In this document: in pieces, positions 15,103 through 22,839 of the stretch
Layout: each line of letters starts with the position of its first letter
How positions within the stretch are numbered: position 1 is the stretch's first letter
The notes under the pieces: generated by a model
What the model was told of the DNA's origin: nothing
The model's input: the letters and a program-made list of their open reading frames with translations, nothing else
Databases searched by the model: none
Program-made: the position numbers and the translations under genes
From: DATGLE01 sp035294325
GTDB taxonomy: Bacteria > Chloroflexota > Ktedonobacteria > Ktedonobacterales > Ktedonobacteraceae
Reading direction: 5' to 3'
Length of the DNA: 30,016 nucleotides
NCBI GenBank assembly: GCA_035294325.1
Contig: DATGLE010000262.1
Coordinates: forward strand, 1 to 30,016

Positions 15103-16719
15103 TTAGAACGCCGGACAGCCTATCTGGAGCAGATGAGCGGTGCAGCAGTAGTTGGGATCGGGCGCCGGCGGCGTCTGCACCTTGACGAGATTTTGCGAGA
15201 AAACGTCGTGATAGATCGCCGCCGAGATTGGTCCTATCACGGCGCCGCCCTCGCCTCCGTTCTCTTTCATGCCCACAATTGTCAGCGCGGGAAGCTGAGA
15301 TGGGTTCGTGATAGAATAAGGCGCCTGCGTAATCATCCATGCCTGAGCGGGGGGCACGCCGCTGTTGCTCACCTGTCCGGTGCCGGTCTTACCGATAATG
15401 GCCGCGTTGGAGGTGAACAACTGGCTGATGATCGAGCCGGAGCCGCAGCGCACAACGCCAAACATGGCCTGACGCACCTCGGCGGCGGTCTGGCTGGACA
15501 TCGGCGTCGCCAGCGACTGGGGATCGAAGGTCTTGATAGGGTTCTTGTCGGGATCAACAATCTTAGAGATCAGCATCGGGCGCATCAACTGCCCATCGTT
15601 GGCGACGGCATTGTCGATGAGAGTCATTTGCAGCGGTGTGACGGCATCGAAGCCCTGCCCGAAGGAGTCTGCCGCCAGTTCGTTATCGGCGAGCGGCTGC
15701 CCATTCTTGAGCACGTTACTCGGCGTCACCGGCAGATCGAAGGGAATTTGCTGTCCTACGAAGAAGCGCTTATTATAATCCATCCAGGTATTGAAGCCGG
15801 TGTTGACGCCGATCTGGGCAAAGATGATGTTATCCGAATGGGTATAGCCATATTCCGTCGTGACCGGGAAGCGAATGGTATAGCCTGCTATGTTATTACC
15901 CTCGGGGCCGATGTTCTGACCGTTATAGGTGATGGGGCCGAGGGCGTGCTGGCGGTCGAACGCCTGATCGAGTGTAGTGTGGCCGGAGTCAAGTCCGGCG
16001 ATCAGCGTCATCGTTTTGTAGGTCGAGCCGGGCACGTAGGTGGCCTGAATGGGACGTTCCAGCAGCGGCTGCTGGGGATCTTTGACAAGCTTGTTATAGT
16101 AACTGGAGTCGCCATGAGCCAGGGTTGAAACAAGCTTGTTCGGATCAAAGGAGGGGCGACTCACCATTGCCAGAATCTCACCCGTGTGCGGATCGCTGAC
16201 GATGAGCGATCCGCGATCCGTGGGAAAGGTGTTGACGTGATCAATAGGTATGGGCGTATCAAAATCTCTGGCAGCGATCTTTTGAATGCGTTCGTCGATG
16301 GTCAGGTAGATATCGTCACCAACGGGCGGGCGATGGAGCAAGCCGTTGACGGTATTACCCAGGGCCGTTGCTCCTACCTGGCCGGTAAGGTAATCGTTGT
16401 ACTGAGCCTCGATGCCGGTTGAGCCATAGAGGGGGCTGATATAGTAGCCGATAAGTCCCGCCAGCGAAGGATCGGTATAGTGACGCAGGTAGCCACAGAT
16501 CCCCGGCTCAGGCGTTGAGTAGGCCAGCAGGACTCCGTTGCGATCATAGATGCGCCCACGAACGGGCGCGTTATCGGTGAGGCAGCGACGCCCGTTATGC
16601 ACGTTGGCTGTCACCTGCTGCGCGACAACGACCTGCCAGTAGACCAGGCCGCCACTCAAGGCGACGAAAAGCACAATAAACAATTGCGAAAGCCTGCGTA
16701 TACTTGTGCGAATATTCAT
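15103..16719 (-). CDS. Penicillin-binding protein, transpeptidase (class B, PbpA/FtsI-like)
   Basis: A 538-residue D,D-transpeptidase that cross-links peptidoglycan. An N-terminal membrane anchor is at about 12-32, followed by the class-B N-terminal segment with APVRGRIYDRNGVLLA (residues 51-66). The transpeptidase domain has all three motifs: SxxK with Ser232 and Lys235 (VPGSTYKTM), SxN at 295-297 (THSDNIIF) and KTG at 444-446 (IIGKTGTGQ). A short Cys-rich tail (DPNYCCTAHLLQIGC) ends the protein and is unusual. The start ATG 16719 has AGGGGA 8 nt upstream. No rodA/ftsW neighbour is present. Membrane-anchored, facing outside. Confidence 0.92.
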   Translation of the reverse strand: MNIRTSIRRLSQLFIVLFVALSGGLVYWQVVVAQQVTANVHNGRRCLTDNAPVRGRIYDRNGVLLAYSTPEPGICGYLRHYTDPSLAGLIGYYISPLYGSTGIEAQYNDYLTGQVGATALGNTVNGLLHRPPVGDDIYLTIDERIQKIAARDFDTPIPIDHVNTFPTDRGSLIVSDPHTGEILAMVSRPSFDPNKLVSTLAHGDSSYYNKLVKDPQQPLLERPIQATYVPGSTYKTMTLIAGLDSGHTTLDQAFDRQHALGPITYNGQNIGPEGNNIAGYTIRFPVTTEYGYTHSDNIIFAQIGVNTGFNTWMDYNKRFFVGQQIPFDLPVTPSNVLKNGQPLADNELAADSFGQGFDAVTPLQMTLIDNAVANDGQLMRPMLISKIVDPDKNPIKTFDPQSLATPMSSQTAAEVRQAMFGVVRCGSGSIISQLFTSNAAIIGKTGTGQVSNSGVPPAQAWMITQAPYSITNPSQLPALTIVGMKENGGEGGAVIGPISAAIYHDVFSQNLVKVQTPPAPDPNYCCTAHLLQIGCPAF

Positions 16720-16802
16720 GAAAAGCGTCCCCTGCTATTTTAATACGCTCTAAAGGAATGTCTTCTTATGTGCCCGATGCTCAGCGCCTTCTCGCCAGGC
16801 GT

Positions 16803-16907
16803 TCGCGCGGCGCAACCGCGCGAGGGAGGTTCTGCTGTGGTGTGGAAAAATGCGCTTCGTGCATTTTTCCACACCACAGCAGAACCAGGGGCGAGCACCA
16901 CTGGTGC
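16803..16907. repeat. Tripartite palindromic element 4
   Basis: Left hairpin TCGCGCGG-CGCAA-CCGCGCGA (16803-16823). The central stem 16828-16853/16861-16886 is 26 bp perfect and extends with one G-U pair to the tip AATGCGC-TTC-GTGCATT. Right hairpin GCACC-ACT-GGTGC (16895-16907). It lies between the PBP start and the aroC stop, so it could end the aroC transcript. Confidence 0.7.
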
Positions 16908-17018
16908 GAGCAAGTGATGGCATTGGGAGTCAGATACCACATTTGTTATATAGATTTCAACGAGTGTATCATTGATGCCGGTCACAGGCAAGTCATATAG
17001 CTCACAGGGGCCAGATTT

Positions 17019-18173
17019 TCACGACATCCTGGCCGCACGCAGCATCTCATCGATGCTATCGCCGCCGAACTTCTCGATCACCGCCTCGCTCAGAACGATA
17101 GCCAGCATCGCCTCGCCCACCACGCCGGCGGCGGGCACAACGCAGACATCACTGCGCTCGTAGCGGCTCTGATCGATATTCTCGCCGCTGGCGAGGTCTA
17201 CCGAGGGCAGCGGGTGGGCCAGGGTGGGAATAGGCTTGACGCCAACGCGCACAACGATTGGCTCTCCATTAGAAATGCCGCCCTCGATGCCTCCCGCGTT
17301 ATTGCTGAGATGAAACCACTGCCCCTCTTCGCTCCTGCGCAGGACATCATGTACCTGCGAGCCAGTGCTGCGGGCTGCGGCAAAGCCTGCGCCGATCTCT
17401 ACAGCTTTGGCCGAAGGAATGCTCATCATCGCCATTGCCAGCCGCGTGCTCAGGCGGCGATCCCACTGGCTATAGCTGCCCAGCCCGATAGGCACGCCCA
17501 GGGCTACCGCCTCAAAAACGCCGCCGCAGGTATCGCCGTTGCGCTTGGCCTCCAGAATGCGCTCGATCATTCTTCCCGTCAGTTTCTCGTCGGCGCAGCG
17601 CATCGGTGAAGCCTCTACCTTCTCCCACATAGCATCGGGATAGGCATCGCGCGTAATCGCTCTGGGCGTTTCGTAGCCAACATCCACAATAGAAAGAACG
17701 TGGCTATGAATGGCGATACCAAATCGGGCCAGAAATTGACGGCATAATCCGCCCACGGCCACGCGCGCGGCGGTCTCGCGCGAACTGGAGCGCTCGATCA
17801 CGTTGCGAATATCGGTATGGCCGTACTTCATCGCGCCGGTAAAGTCCGCATGGCCGGGGCGCACACGCGTCACCACCTCAACCTCTGTCTCCACGGGCGC
17901 CGGACTCATACGCTCCTCCCAGTTCACCCAATCGCGGTTCTCGATCTGCATCGTAATCGGTGAGCCGAGCGTCTTGCCATGACGCACGCCTGAAAGGAAG
18001 CTGATGGCGTCTTTCTCGATTTTCATGCGCCCGCCACGTCCATAGCCTCCCTGCCGGCGGCGCAGGTCGGCATCAATCAATGCCTTGTCTATTACTAATC
18101 CGGCGGGCAGGCCCTCTACGATCATCGTCAGGCATGGCCCGTGCGATTCGCCTGCCGTCAGAAAACGAAACAT
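17019..18173 (-). CDS. aroC: Chorismate synthase
   Basis: A 384-residue enzyme that makes chorismate from EPSP at the end of the shikimate pathway, using reduced FMN. Conserved segments are FLTAGESHGPCLTMIVEGLPAG at the N terminus (His11), RRRQGGYGRGGRM, RPGHADFTGAMKYGHTDIRNV with SSSRETAARVA, and the C-terminal NNAGGIEGGISNGEPI. The start ATG 18173 is preferred over the longer frame since the family starts at MFRFLTAGESHG; AGAGG lies about 11 nt upstream. It is divergent from the XRE-TPR regulator and not in an aro operon here. Confidence 0.96.
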   Translation of the reverse strand: MFRFLTAGESHGPCLTMIVEGLPAGLVIDKALIDADLRRRQGGYGRGGRMKIEKDAISFLSGVRHGKTLGSPITMQIENRDWVNWEERMSPAPVETEVEVVTRVRPGHADFTGAMKYGHTDIRNVIERSSSRETAARVAVGGLCRQFLARFGIAIHSHVLSIVDVGYETPRAITRDAYPDAMWEKVEASPMRCADEKLTGRMIERILEAKRNGDTCGGVFEAVALGVPIGLGSYSQWDRRLSTRLAMAMMSIPSAKAVEIGAGFAAARSTGSQVHDVLRRSEEGQWFHLSNNAGGIEGGISNGEPIVVRVGVKPIPTLAHPLPSVDLASGENIDQSRYERSDVCVVPAAGVVGEAMLAIVLSEAVIEKFGGDSIDEMLRAARMS

Positions 18174-18256
18174 AGCTAAAAGTACCTCTTTATGATAAAT
18201 TTCTCTTTCCCCGGTGGTTATTATAGCATCCACCAATTTCTTCCGTCATCAGGATG

Positions 18257-18401
18257 TGTCTGTTTCGCAGGGCTATGTAATGCTCCCCACGCCACGCCCG
18301 AAAGGAAGAGTCTGGGCGGAGACACCCCGTGCCCCGCAAGGGGGCTGCCGCCCCCTTGACCCCCGCTTCGGGCGAGCATTCAATAGCCCTGTCTGTTTCG
18401 C
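18257..18401. mobile_element. MITE-like palindromic insert with 12-bp flanking direct repeat
   Basis: TGTCTGTTTCGC occurs at 18257-18268 and again at 18390-18401. Between the copies the 121-bp segment begins AGGGCTATGTAATGCTC and ends GAGCATTCAATAGCCC, a terminal inverted repeat matching at about 14 of 17 positions. Inside are AAGGGGGC-TGCC-GCCCCCTT and a GCCCGAA/TTCGGGC pair. It carries no ORF. The direct repeats look like a target-site duplication, so this may be a miniature transposable element; 10-12 bp duplications are typical of IS4-family elements. It sits in the 484-bp gap between aroC and the divergent XRE-TPR gene. A second small hairpin, GAGCGCC-ATA-GGCGCTC, lies just right of it. 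Confidence 0.6.
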
Positions 18402-18563
18402 GTTGTTCTCTTTCCTCCCGGGCAGGAGGGTCGCACGGCTTTGCCGCGAGCGCCATAGGCGCTCGCCAACGGTGGATTTATGCATCAAACGGCCCTTTTA
18501 GAACTTTTTGTCACACAAGCAAAACTGTATGAGTATCGCTTTAATATTTACAGCACTAACATA

Positions 18564-18593
18564 TTGACACAAAACATAGCGGTATTTTACAAT
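18564..18593 (+). promoter_or_regulatory. Sigma70-type promoter of the XRE-TPR/moaC operon
   Basis: TTGACA (18564-18569), an 18-bp spacer and TACAAT (18588-18593), placing the transcript start near 18600 and about 58 bp of leader before ATG 18658. Confidence 0.7.
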
Positions 18594-18657
18594 GCATTTG
18601 AACATCATTTTATGTATTTATTGACTCTCTTTCTCAAGAACTTTTTTGGAGGATAAG

Positions 18658-20004
18658 ATGTCCCCTGAGCAATTATCTGGTAAAATTGGCAAAACTGTGG
18701 GGGAAAGATTACGGGCCGCGCGCATTGCTCAACATTATACTCAAAGTCAGCTTGCCGCGCCCGATTTTTCTGTGAGCTATATTTCCGCAATAGAACGAGG
18801 GCAAATTCATCCATCGCTGCGTGCCCTGGAAATCCTCGCCGCGCGCCTGGGCCTTAACGCCACGCAATTGCTTCCTGATCGCAGCCGGGAGGATCGCCTG
18901 GGCACAGCCTTCGCCGCTCATGAGCATGAAGACGATGAGGTGGCGTTAACGCTGCTGGAAGCCCAGATCTTTATCAAACAGGATATGGCAGAGCGCGCTA
19001 TCGCGCGTTTGGAGAAGATGCCAACCAGGCGTTTAAAACGCTCGCAACAATTGCGGCATCGCTACCTGCTGGGCCGCGCGTATCTCAGGGCCGCGCGCTT
19101 GCAGGATGCCGAATACACACTCTCCGAGGCGCTGCAAATGGCAAAGGATCTCGACGCGCAATATCTGCACGCGCGCATCCTTAACCTGCTGGCTTTAACC
19201 TGTGCCGCTATGAGCAATCATACCCAGGCGCTTATGTATCACCAGCTTTGTCTTAATCTGCTGGAACATGCACTGCCAGAAGATCCCTTCTTCATTATGC
19301 GAGTATATTTGCATATGGGACAGCTTCATACTCATCTCGAGAATTTCACTGAAGCTGCTGCGATGTTCAAAAGGGGACTTGAAGAGGTCGAAAAGTTCAT
19401 GCAGTCACAGGCTCTGGTAGCGGCGTATCGAGATAACTGCCAGTTTTACGCAGCGGCCAAAGACTACGATCTTGCTTCCCAATATGCCTATATGTGCCTG
19501 TATCTTTCTGGACAAGAGTCATATGCGCATTTAAGAAGCGAATTATATCATTTTCTGGGGCGCGCGTTGCTGCGAGGAGACCAGGAAAGAGCGCGCCGCT
19601 ATCTTGACGGTGCGCTTCAACAGGAGAGCATCTTGCGGGACCGCCTGACGCACGCGAGCGTACTGGCATGCGACGCCGAGTGGTACTACGATCACGGGGA
19701 CCTGGCGCTGGCCGAGCGACAGGCGCGGGAGGCCAGAACGCTCGTGCAGCCCTGGGGCGATACCATCATCGGCGCCGGGGCTGCACTTATTTCCGGGCGT
19801 ATCGCGTATGGGCAGCAGCGTTATACGGAGGGCGATCAGCAATTTGTGACCGGGCTGGAGATGCTGAAGCGTCTGGGGTATCATGAAGAACTGGCTGATG
19901 AAGCTGTACGCTATGCACAACTGCTGGAGGAGACCGGCAGGGAGCGTGAGGCTTTCGCCTATTTCAAGCTGGCATTTGAGAGCAAGCAGCGAACCGGGAA
20001 ATAA
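18658..20004 (+). CDS. XRE-family HTH regulator with TPR repeats (first paralogue)
   Basis: A 448-residue protein. An XRE-type helix-turn-helix occupies about 15-70 (RLRAARIAQHYTQSQLA, then SVSYISAIERGQIHPSLRAL). From about 90 to the end it is all-helical with TPR-like 34-residue units (RHRYLLGRAYLRAARLQDAE, HMGQLHTHLENFTEAAAMF, EMLKRLGYHEELADEAVRYA). HTH-TPR regulators often sense peptides (Rap/PlcR-like) or act as stand-alone repressors. No signal-peptide gene is visible next to it. The start ATG 18658 follows GGAGG with 5-nt spacing. moaC follows 14 bp downstream, so the two are probably co-transcribed. It is a paralogue of the gene at 22840-24222. Confidence 0.85.
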   Translation: MSPEQLSGKIGKTVGERLRAARIAQHYTQSQLAAPDFSVSYISAIERGQIHPSLRALEILAARLGLNATQLLPDRSREDRLGTAFAAHEHEDDEVALTLLEAQIFIKQDMAERAIARLEKMPTRRLKRSQQLRHRYLLGRAYLRAARLQDAEYTLSEALQMAKDLDAQYLHARILNLLALTCAAMSNHTQALMYHQLCLNLLEHALPEDPFFIMRVYLHMGQLHTHLENFTEAAAMFKRGLEEVEKFMQSQALVAAYRDNCQFYAAAKDYDLASQYAYMCLYLSGQESYAHLRSELYHFLGRALLRGDQERARRYLDGALQQESILRDRLTHASVLACDAEWYYDHGDLALAERQAREARTLVQPWGDTIIGAGAALISGRIAYGQQRYTEGDQQFVTGLEMLKRLGYHEELADEAVRYAQLLEETGREREAFAYFKLAFESKQRTGK

Positions 20005-20018
20005 AGGACCAGATATAA

Positions 20019-20519
20019 ATGGCTGAAGAAACTCAACTCACTCATCTGGATGAGCAGGGCAACATTCACATGGTTGACGTGACGGAGCGTCCTGAAACGG
20101 TGCGCGAGGCCATCGCCAGGGCGCGCGTGCGCATGGCCCCCGATACCGTGCGTTTGATAGAGACCAACCAGGTTGCGAAGGGTAGCGTGCTGGAGGTAGC
20201 GAAAATCGCGGGCATTATGGCCGCCAAGCAGACGCCGCAGATCATCCCCCTCTGCCACCCGCTGCCGATGACGCATATCGATCTCCATTTCACATTGGAT
20301 AGCGCCGGAGGACTGATTTACATAGAGGGACGCACACGCACCAGTTATAAGACCGGCGTCGACGTAGAGGCGTTCACCGCCGTCACCGTGGCCGCCCTGA
20401 CGATCTATGATATGTGTAAGGGCGTCGACACGACGATTACGTTGGAGCAGGCGTATGTAGCCCGGAAGAGTGGCGGCAAGAGCGGGACCGTCACTTTCCA
20501 ACCTTCTGACCCTCATTAA
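20019..20519 (+). CDS. moaC: Cyclic pyranopterin monophosphate synthase MoaC
   Basis: A 166-residue enzyme of molybdenum-cofactor synthesis that, after MoaA, forms cyclic pyranopterin monophosphate. Family signatures are complete: MVDVTERPETVREAIA near the N terminus, GIMAAKQTPQIIPLCHPLPM with His80, and the active-site segment YDMCKGVD with Asp131 and Lys134. Length is normal. The start ATG 20019 has AAAGGA about 10 nt upstream. It follows the XRE-TPR gene by 14 bp. No other moa gene is in the window, so its coupling to that regulator is unexplained. Confidence 0.95.
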   Translation: MAEETQLTHLDEQGNIHMVDVTERPETVREAIARARVRMAPDTVRLIETNQVAKGSVLEVAKIAGIMAAKQTPQIIPLCHPLPMTHIDLHFTLDSAGGLIYIEGRTRTSYKTGVDVEAFTAVTVAALTIYDMCKGVDTTITLEQAYVARKSGGKSGTVTFQPSDPH

Positions 20520-20545
20520 TCCAGGAGAGGATCCTGCCCTGTGCA

Positions 20546-20657
20546 TAGCTGCGCGATGTAGCGCGCCTTCACGCGCGCAACATGCTCAACGAAGCGCGAG
20601 AATGAAGGTTGAGGACATTCCCGCCTCTGGTTGTTCAATTTCATAATCGCGCAGCTA
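20546..20657. terminator. Branched inverted repeat between moaC and the anti-sigma-like gene
   Basis: TAGCTGCGCGAT (20546-20557) and ATCGCGCAGCTA (20646-20657) are perfect 12-bp arms. The right arm contains the stop codon of the convergent gene. Inside are GCGCG/CGCGC (20561-20576) and CTCAAC/GTTGAG (20585-20590/20608-20613). It may be a two-way terminator or a small structured RNA. Confidence 0.5.
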
Positions 20658-21701
20658 CGAAGCGGGGCGGACCTCTAAGAGCATAAACATCGCCTCCAGC
20701 AGATTGCGCTCTTCGGGATCGCTGAGGCGCAGCGCTGTCTCTCCCAGCGGCGTCGTAAGTTGTCCATTCGCGTCAACCGGGACGGCGCTGCGGATCGCGC
20801 GCGGATTCCCGCCGATCCAGCGTACCGGCTCGATCAGTGCGCCGAGGGGAACCGAGATCGTCACATAGCGCCCGCGCAGTTCCGGGCCGAGATCCTGTAG
20901 ATGCAGTTCCAGCGTCTCGCCCTGCTGGCTGATAGTGCCTTCCAGAGCGCGGGCCTGTAAATGGATGATCGGCGGCTCCTGCTCTACCGGCCTGGTCGGC
21001 ATATCCGCGCGCCGCACGGTTTTGCGCCCGCGGGCGCCTCCTGCCCCGCTGAGCGCCGGCGTGTAGGTGTAGAGGGCGCTGCTATCCCCCTTTGTCGTCT
21101 CCGTACCCTCCCTGAGCGTGGCGACGCGCACCAGGTCGCGCAGCGCAGGACGGCGTATGCCGCTTTGGGTGATACGCGCGCTGATAGTAAGCGCCAGTTG
21201 CAGGAGCGAGCGGGCTGCGGCATCATCGTCACTGTGGTCGCGTCTGGCCTGCAACTGCACCGCTTCGGCCTGGCTGATGAGCGCCTGGCAGAGATGACCG
21301 AGCATACGCTGAGGAGTGGCCGCGAGCGAGCGTGTACCCTGGCCGAGCAACGGGCGTGGTTCCTGTGCATGAATGGCGGCGCTCATCGCATCGTAGAGGT
21401 CCAGATAACCGTGGTGGCATTCACTACAGCCGGCGAGGTGATAGAGCAAGGGGGCGTACCGCGTGGTGGCTGTCGGATCGTTGGTGAGCAGCGCCATGAC
21501 GAAATCGGGCAGTTGCTGATAAAAGTGAAGGTGATAGTGGCTGTCCAGTAAAAGCTCCAGTTGATTTTCCTGCTCTGCTGCCGGGGCGCTTTGCTCCTTG
21601 AGTGGTGGTGGCGATTGCAACACCTCTTGCAGCCAGGAAGCCAGCTTTGCATATTTGTTGCCAGGATCAGGTGAACTCCCGAAGTGCCTGTGATCGTTCA
21701 T
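20655..21701 (-). CDS. Anti-sigma-factor-like protein with HxxxCxxC zinc finger
   Basis: A 348-residue soluble protein of unrecognised family. Residues 88-95 (HLAGCSEC) give the H-x3-C-x2-C pattern of zinc-binding anti-sigma domains, placed after an N-terminal helical region. The middle (120-180) is helical, and the last 110 residues look beta-rich (ETLELHLQDLGPELRGRYVT). No membrane segment is present, unlike most ZAS anti-sigma factors. It starts 25 bp after the sigma-like gene with AGGAGG 6 nt before ATG 21701, so both form one operon. The sigma/anti-sigma pairing is inferred from the zinc motif and the neighbour; the C-terminal domain is unexplained. Confidence 0.6.
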   Translation of the reverse strand: MNDHRHFGSSPDPGNKYAKLASWLQEVLQSPPPLKEQSAPAAEQENQLELLLDSHYHLHFYQQLPDFVMALLTNDPTATTRYAPLLYHLAGCSECHHGYLDLYDAMSAAIHAQEPRPLLGQGTRSLAATPQRMLGHLCQALISQAEAVQLQARRDHSDDDAAARSLLQLALTISARITQSGIRRPALRDLVRVATLREGTETTKGDSSALYTYTPALSGAGGARGRKTVRRADMPTRPVEQEPPIIHLQARALEGTISQQGETLELHLQDLGPELRGRYVTISVPLGALIEPVRWIGGNPRAIRSAVPVDANGQLTTPLGETALRLSDPEERNLLEAMFMLLEVRPAS

Positions 21702-21726
21702 GTTTGCCTCCTCTGTCTCTGTCTGC

Positions 21727-22632
21727 TTACTCTTCCCTGTAGTAGCGCGCCAGGCGCTTCAACTGGGCTGCTGTGAGGTTGACGGTATCCTCATTGTGCC
21801 AGTCAAGTAAGCCCTCAGTTGCCAGTTCATTCAAACCTGTTCGCACATCACCCTCAGAGAGATCATCCTGCGCCAGAGTCTGAATAGCTACCGAGTAGAC
21901 CTTGCTATCAGTAGAAAGTTTCGTATACTCTGTCAAACGCAAAGCGATCATCACCGTCAAATTTGTGCTTTGTTGTTGCAGGCAGTGGCGTAATTTTTTA
22001 TGGGCGTGATCTTTGTGCTGGCTCATATGCTGGCTCGGCGCAGTGGAGGAAGGCAGTGAGAGTTCCAGGTCCGCAATCACGCTCTGGAGCAGTTCATCGG
22101 CGCCCATTTCCTTCAATTCCTGGATCACGGCCTCCAACTGGTGTGGCGCGGCGCAGAGCAGGAGAATACAATGTTTCAGCAAGTTGCGCAGTTCTCGCTG
22201 TGAGGCGAGGTGCAGCGTAATCTCCTCGGGCGTGGAGAAGGGCGGGGCGCCCCAGGGCGGCGCAACAGCTTCATCCAGCGGATTATCCTCTCTATTCTCG
22301 TCTTCCGGCGCCTCCAGTTCGGTGAAGGTGTTAACTTGCAGGCGGCGTTTGCGCAAGCGATCAATGGCCTTATTGCGCACGCTGCGGCTCAGAAAGGCAT
22401 AGAACTGCGCATCCGTCAGATGATCGAGCGCCGTAGGGGGCGTCTTATCGCCAGCGCCGAAGAGGCCCAGGCGCACAAGCTGCTCAACGACATGGCCGAT
22501 GACGGTATCGACCTCGAACGCGTCGTATTTGAGCGTTCCTAAAAAGCGCTGTGCATTGCGATGAAGGTAGGCATACAGTAGAGGATAGCTTTCTTCAGCA
22601 TGATACCTCAGGTCGTGCGCTGTAAATGGCAT
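21727..22632 (-). CDS. Divergent sigma70-like (ECF-type region 2) protein
   Basis: A 301-residue protein. The segment at about 77-97 (QFYAFLSRSVRNKAIDRLRK) matches sigma region 2.2-2.4 in pattern (aromatic-hydrophobic helix, then RNKAIDRLRKRR). A canonical region 4 helix-turn-helix is not evident. The C-terminal half instead ends with a winged-helix-like stretch (VRTGLNELATEGLLDWHNED). It is also longer than ordinary ECF sigma factors (about 180). The start ATG 22632 is chosen for GGAGGA 7 nt upstream rather than the codon at 22662. It is followed by a zinc-finger anti-sigma-like gene. It may be a diverged sigma factor or a different regulator. Confidence 0.6.
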   Translation of the reverse strand: MPFTAHDLRYHAEESYPLLYAYLHRNAQRFLGTLKYDAFEVDTVIGHVVEQLVRLGLFGAGDKTPPTALDHLTDAQFYAFLSRSVRNKAIDRLRKRRLQVNTFTELEAPEDENREDNPLDEAVAPPWGAPPFSTPEEITLHLASQRELRNLLKHCILLLCAAPHQLEAVIQELKEMGADELLQSVIADLELSLPSSTAPSQHMSQHKDHAHKKLRHCLQQQSTNLTVMIALRLTEYTKLSTDSKVYSVAIQTLAQDDLSEGDVRTGLNELATEGLLDWHNEDTVNLTAAQLKRLARYYREE

Positions 22633-22778
22633 GCGGGCAGTCCTCCGAAGCGCCGTGAACATCTGATGCTTTCATCATAACACGTCCATCACAGAGTTCC
22701 TCAAGAGGAGGCGCGTGTTTCTGTCCTGTCAATTGTACCTGAAAGACGCGATGAGCGCAATAAAAGCGGGAAGGAACG

Positions 22779-22832
22779 GAGCAAAGCCAGAGGCCCTGTT
22801 CCACATGCGGAACAGGGCCTCTGGCTTTGCTC
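22779..22832. terminator. 24-bp perfect hairpin after the second XRE-TPR gene
   Basis: Arm 22779-22802 pairs perfectly with 22809-22832 around loop ACATGC, 8 bp past the stop of the minus-strand XRE-TPR gene. Confidence 0.75.
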
Positions 22833-22839
22833 TTAAATC

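Noticed and set aside
15133..16128. 331-codon plus-strand frame opposite the PBP gene
   Set aside because: The minus strand encodes SxxK, SxN and KTG motifs in order; this frame is a shadow.
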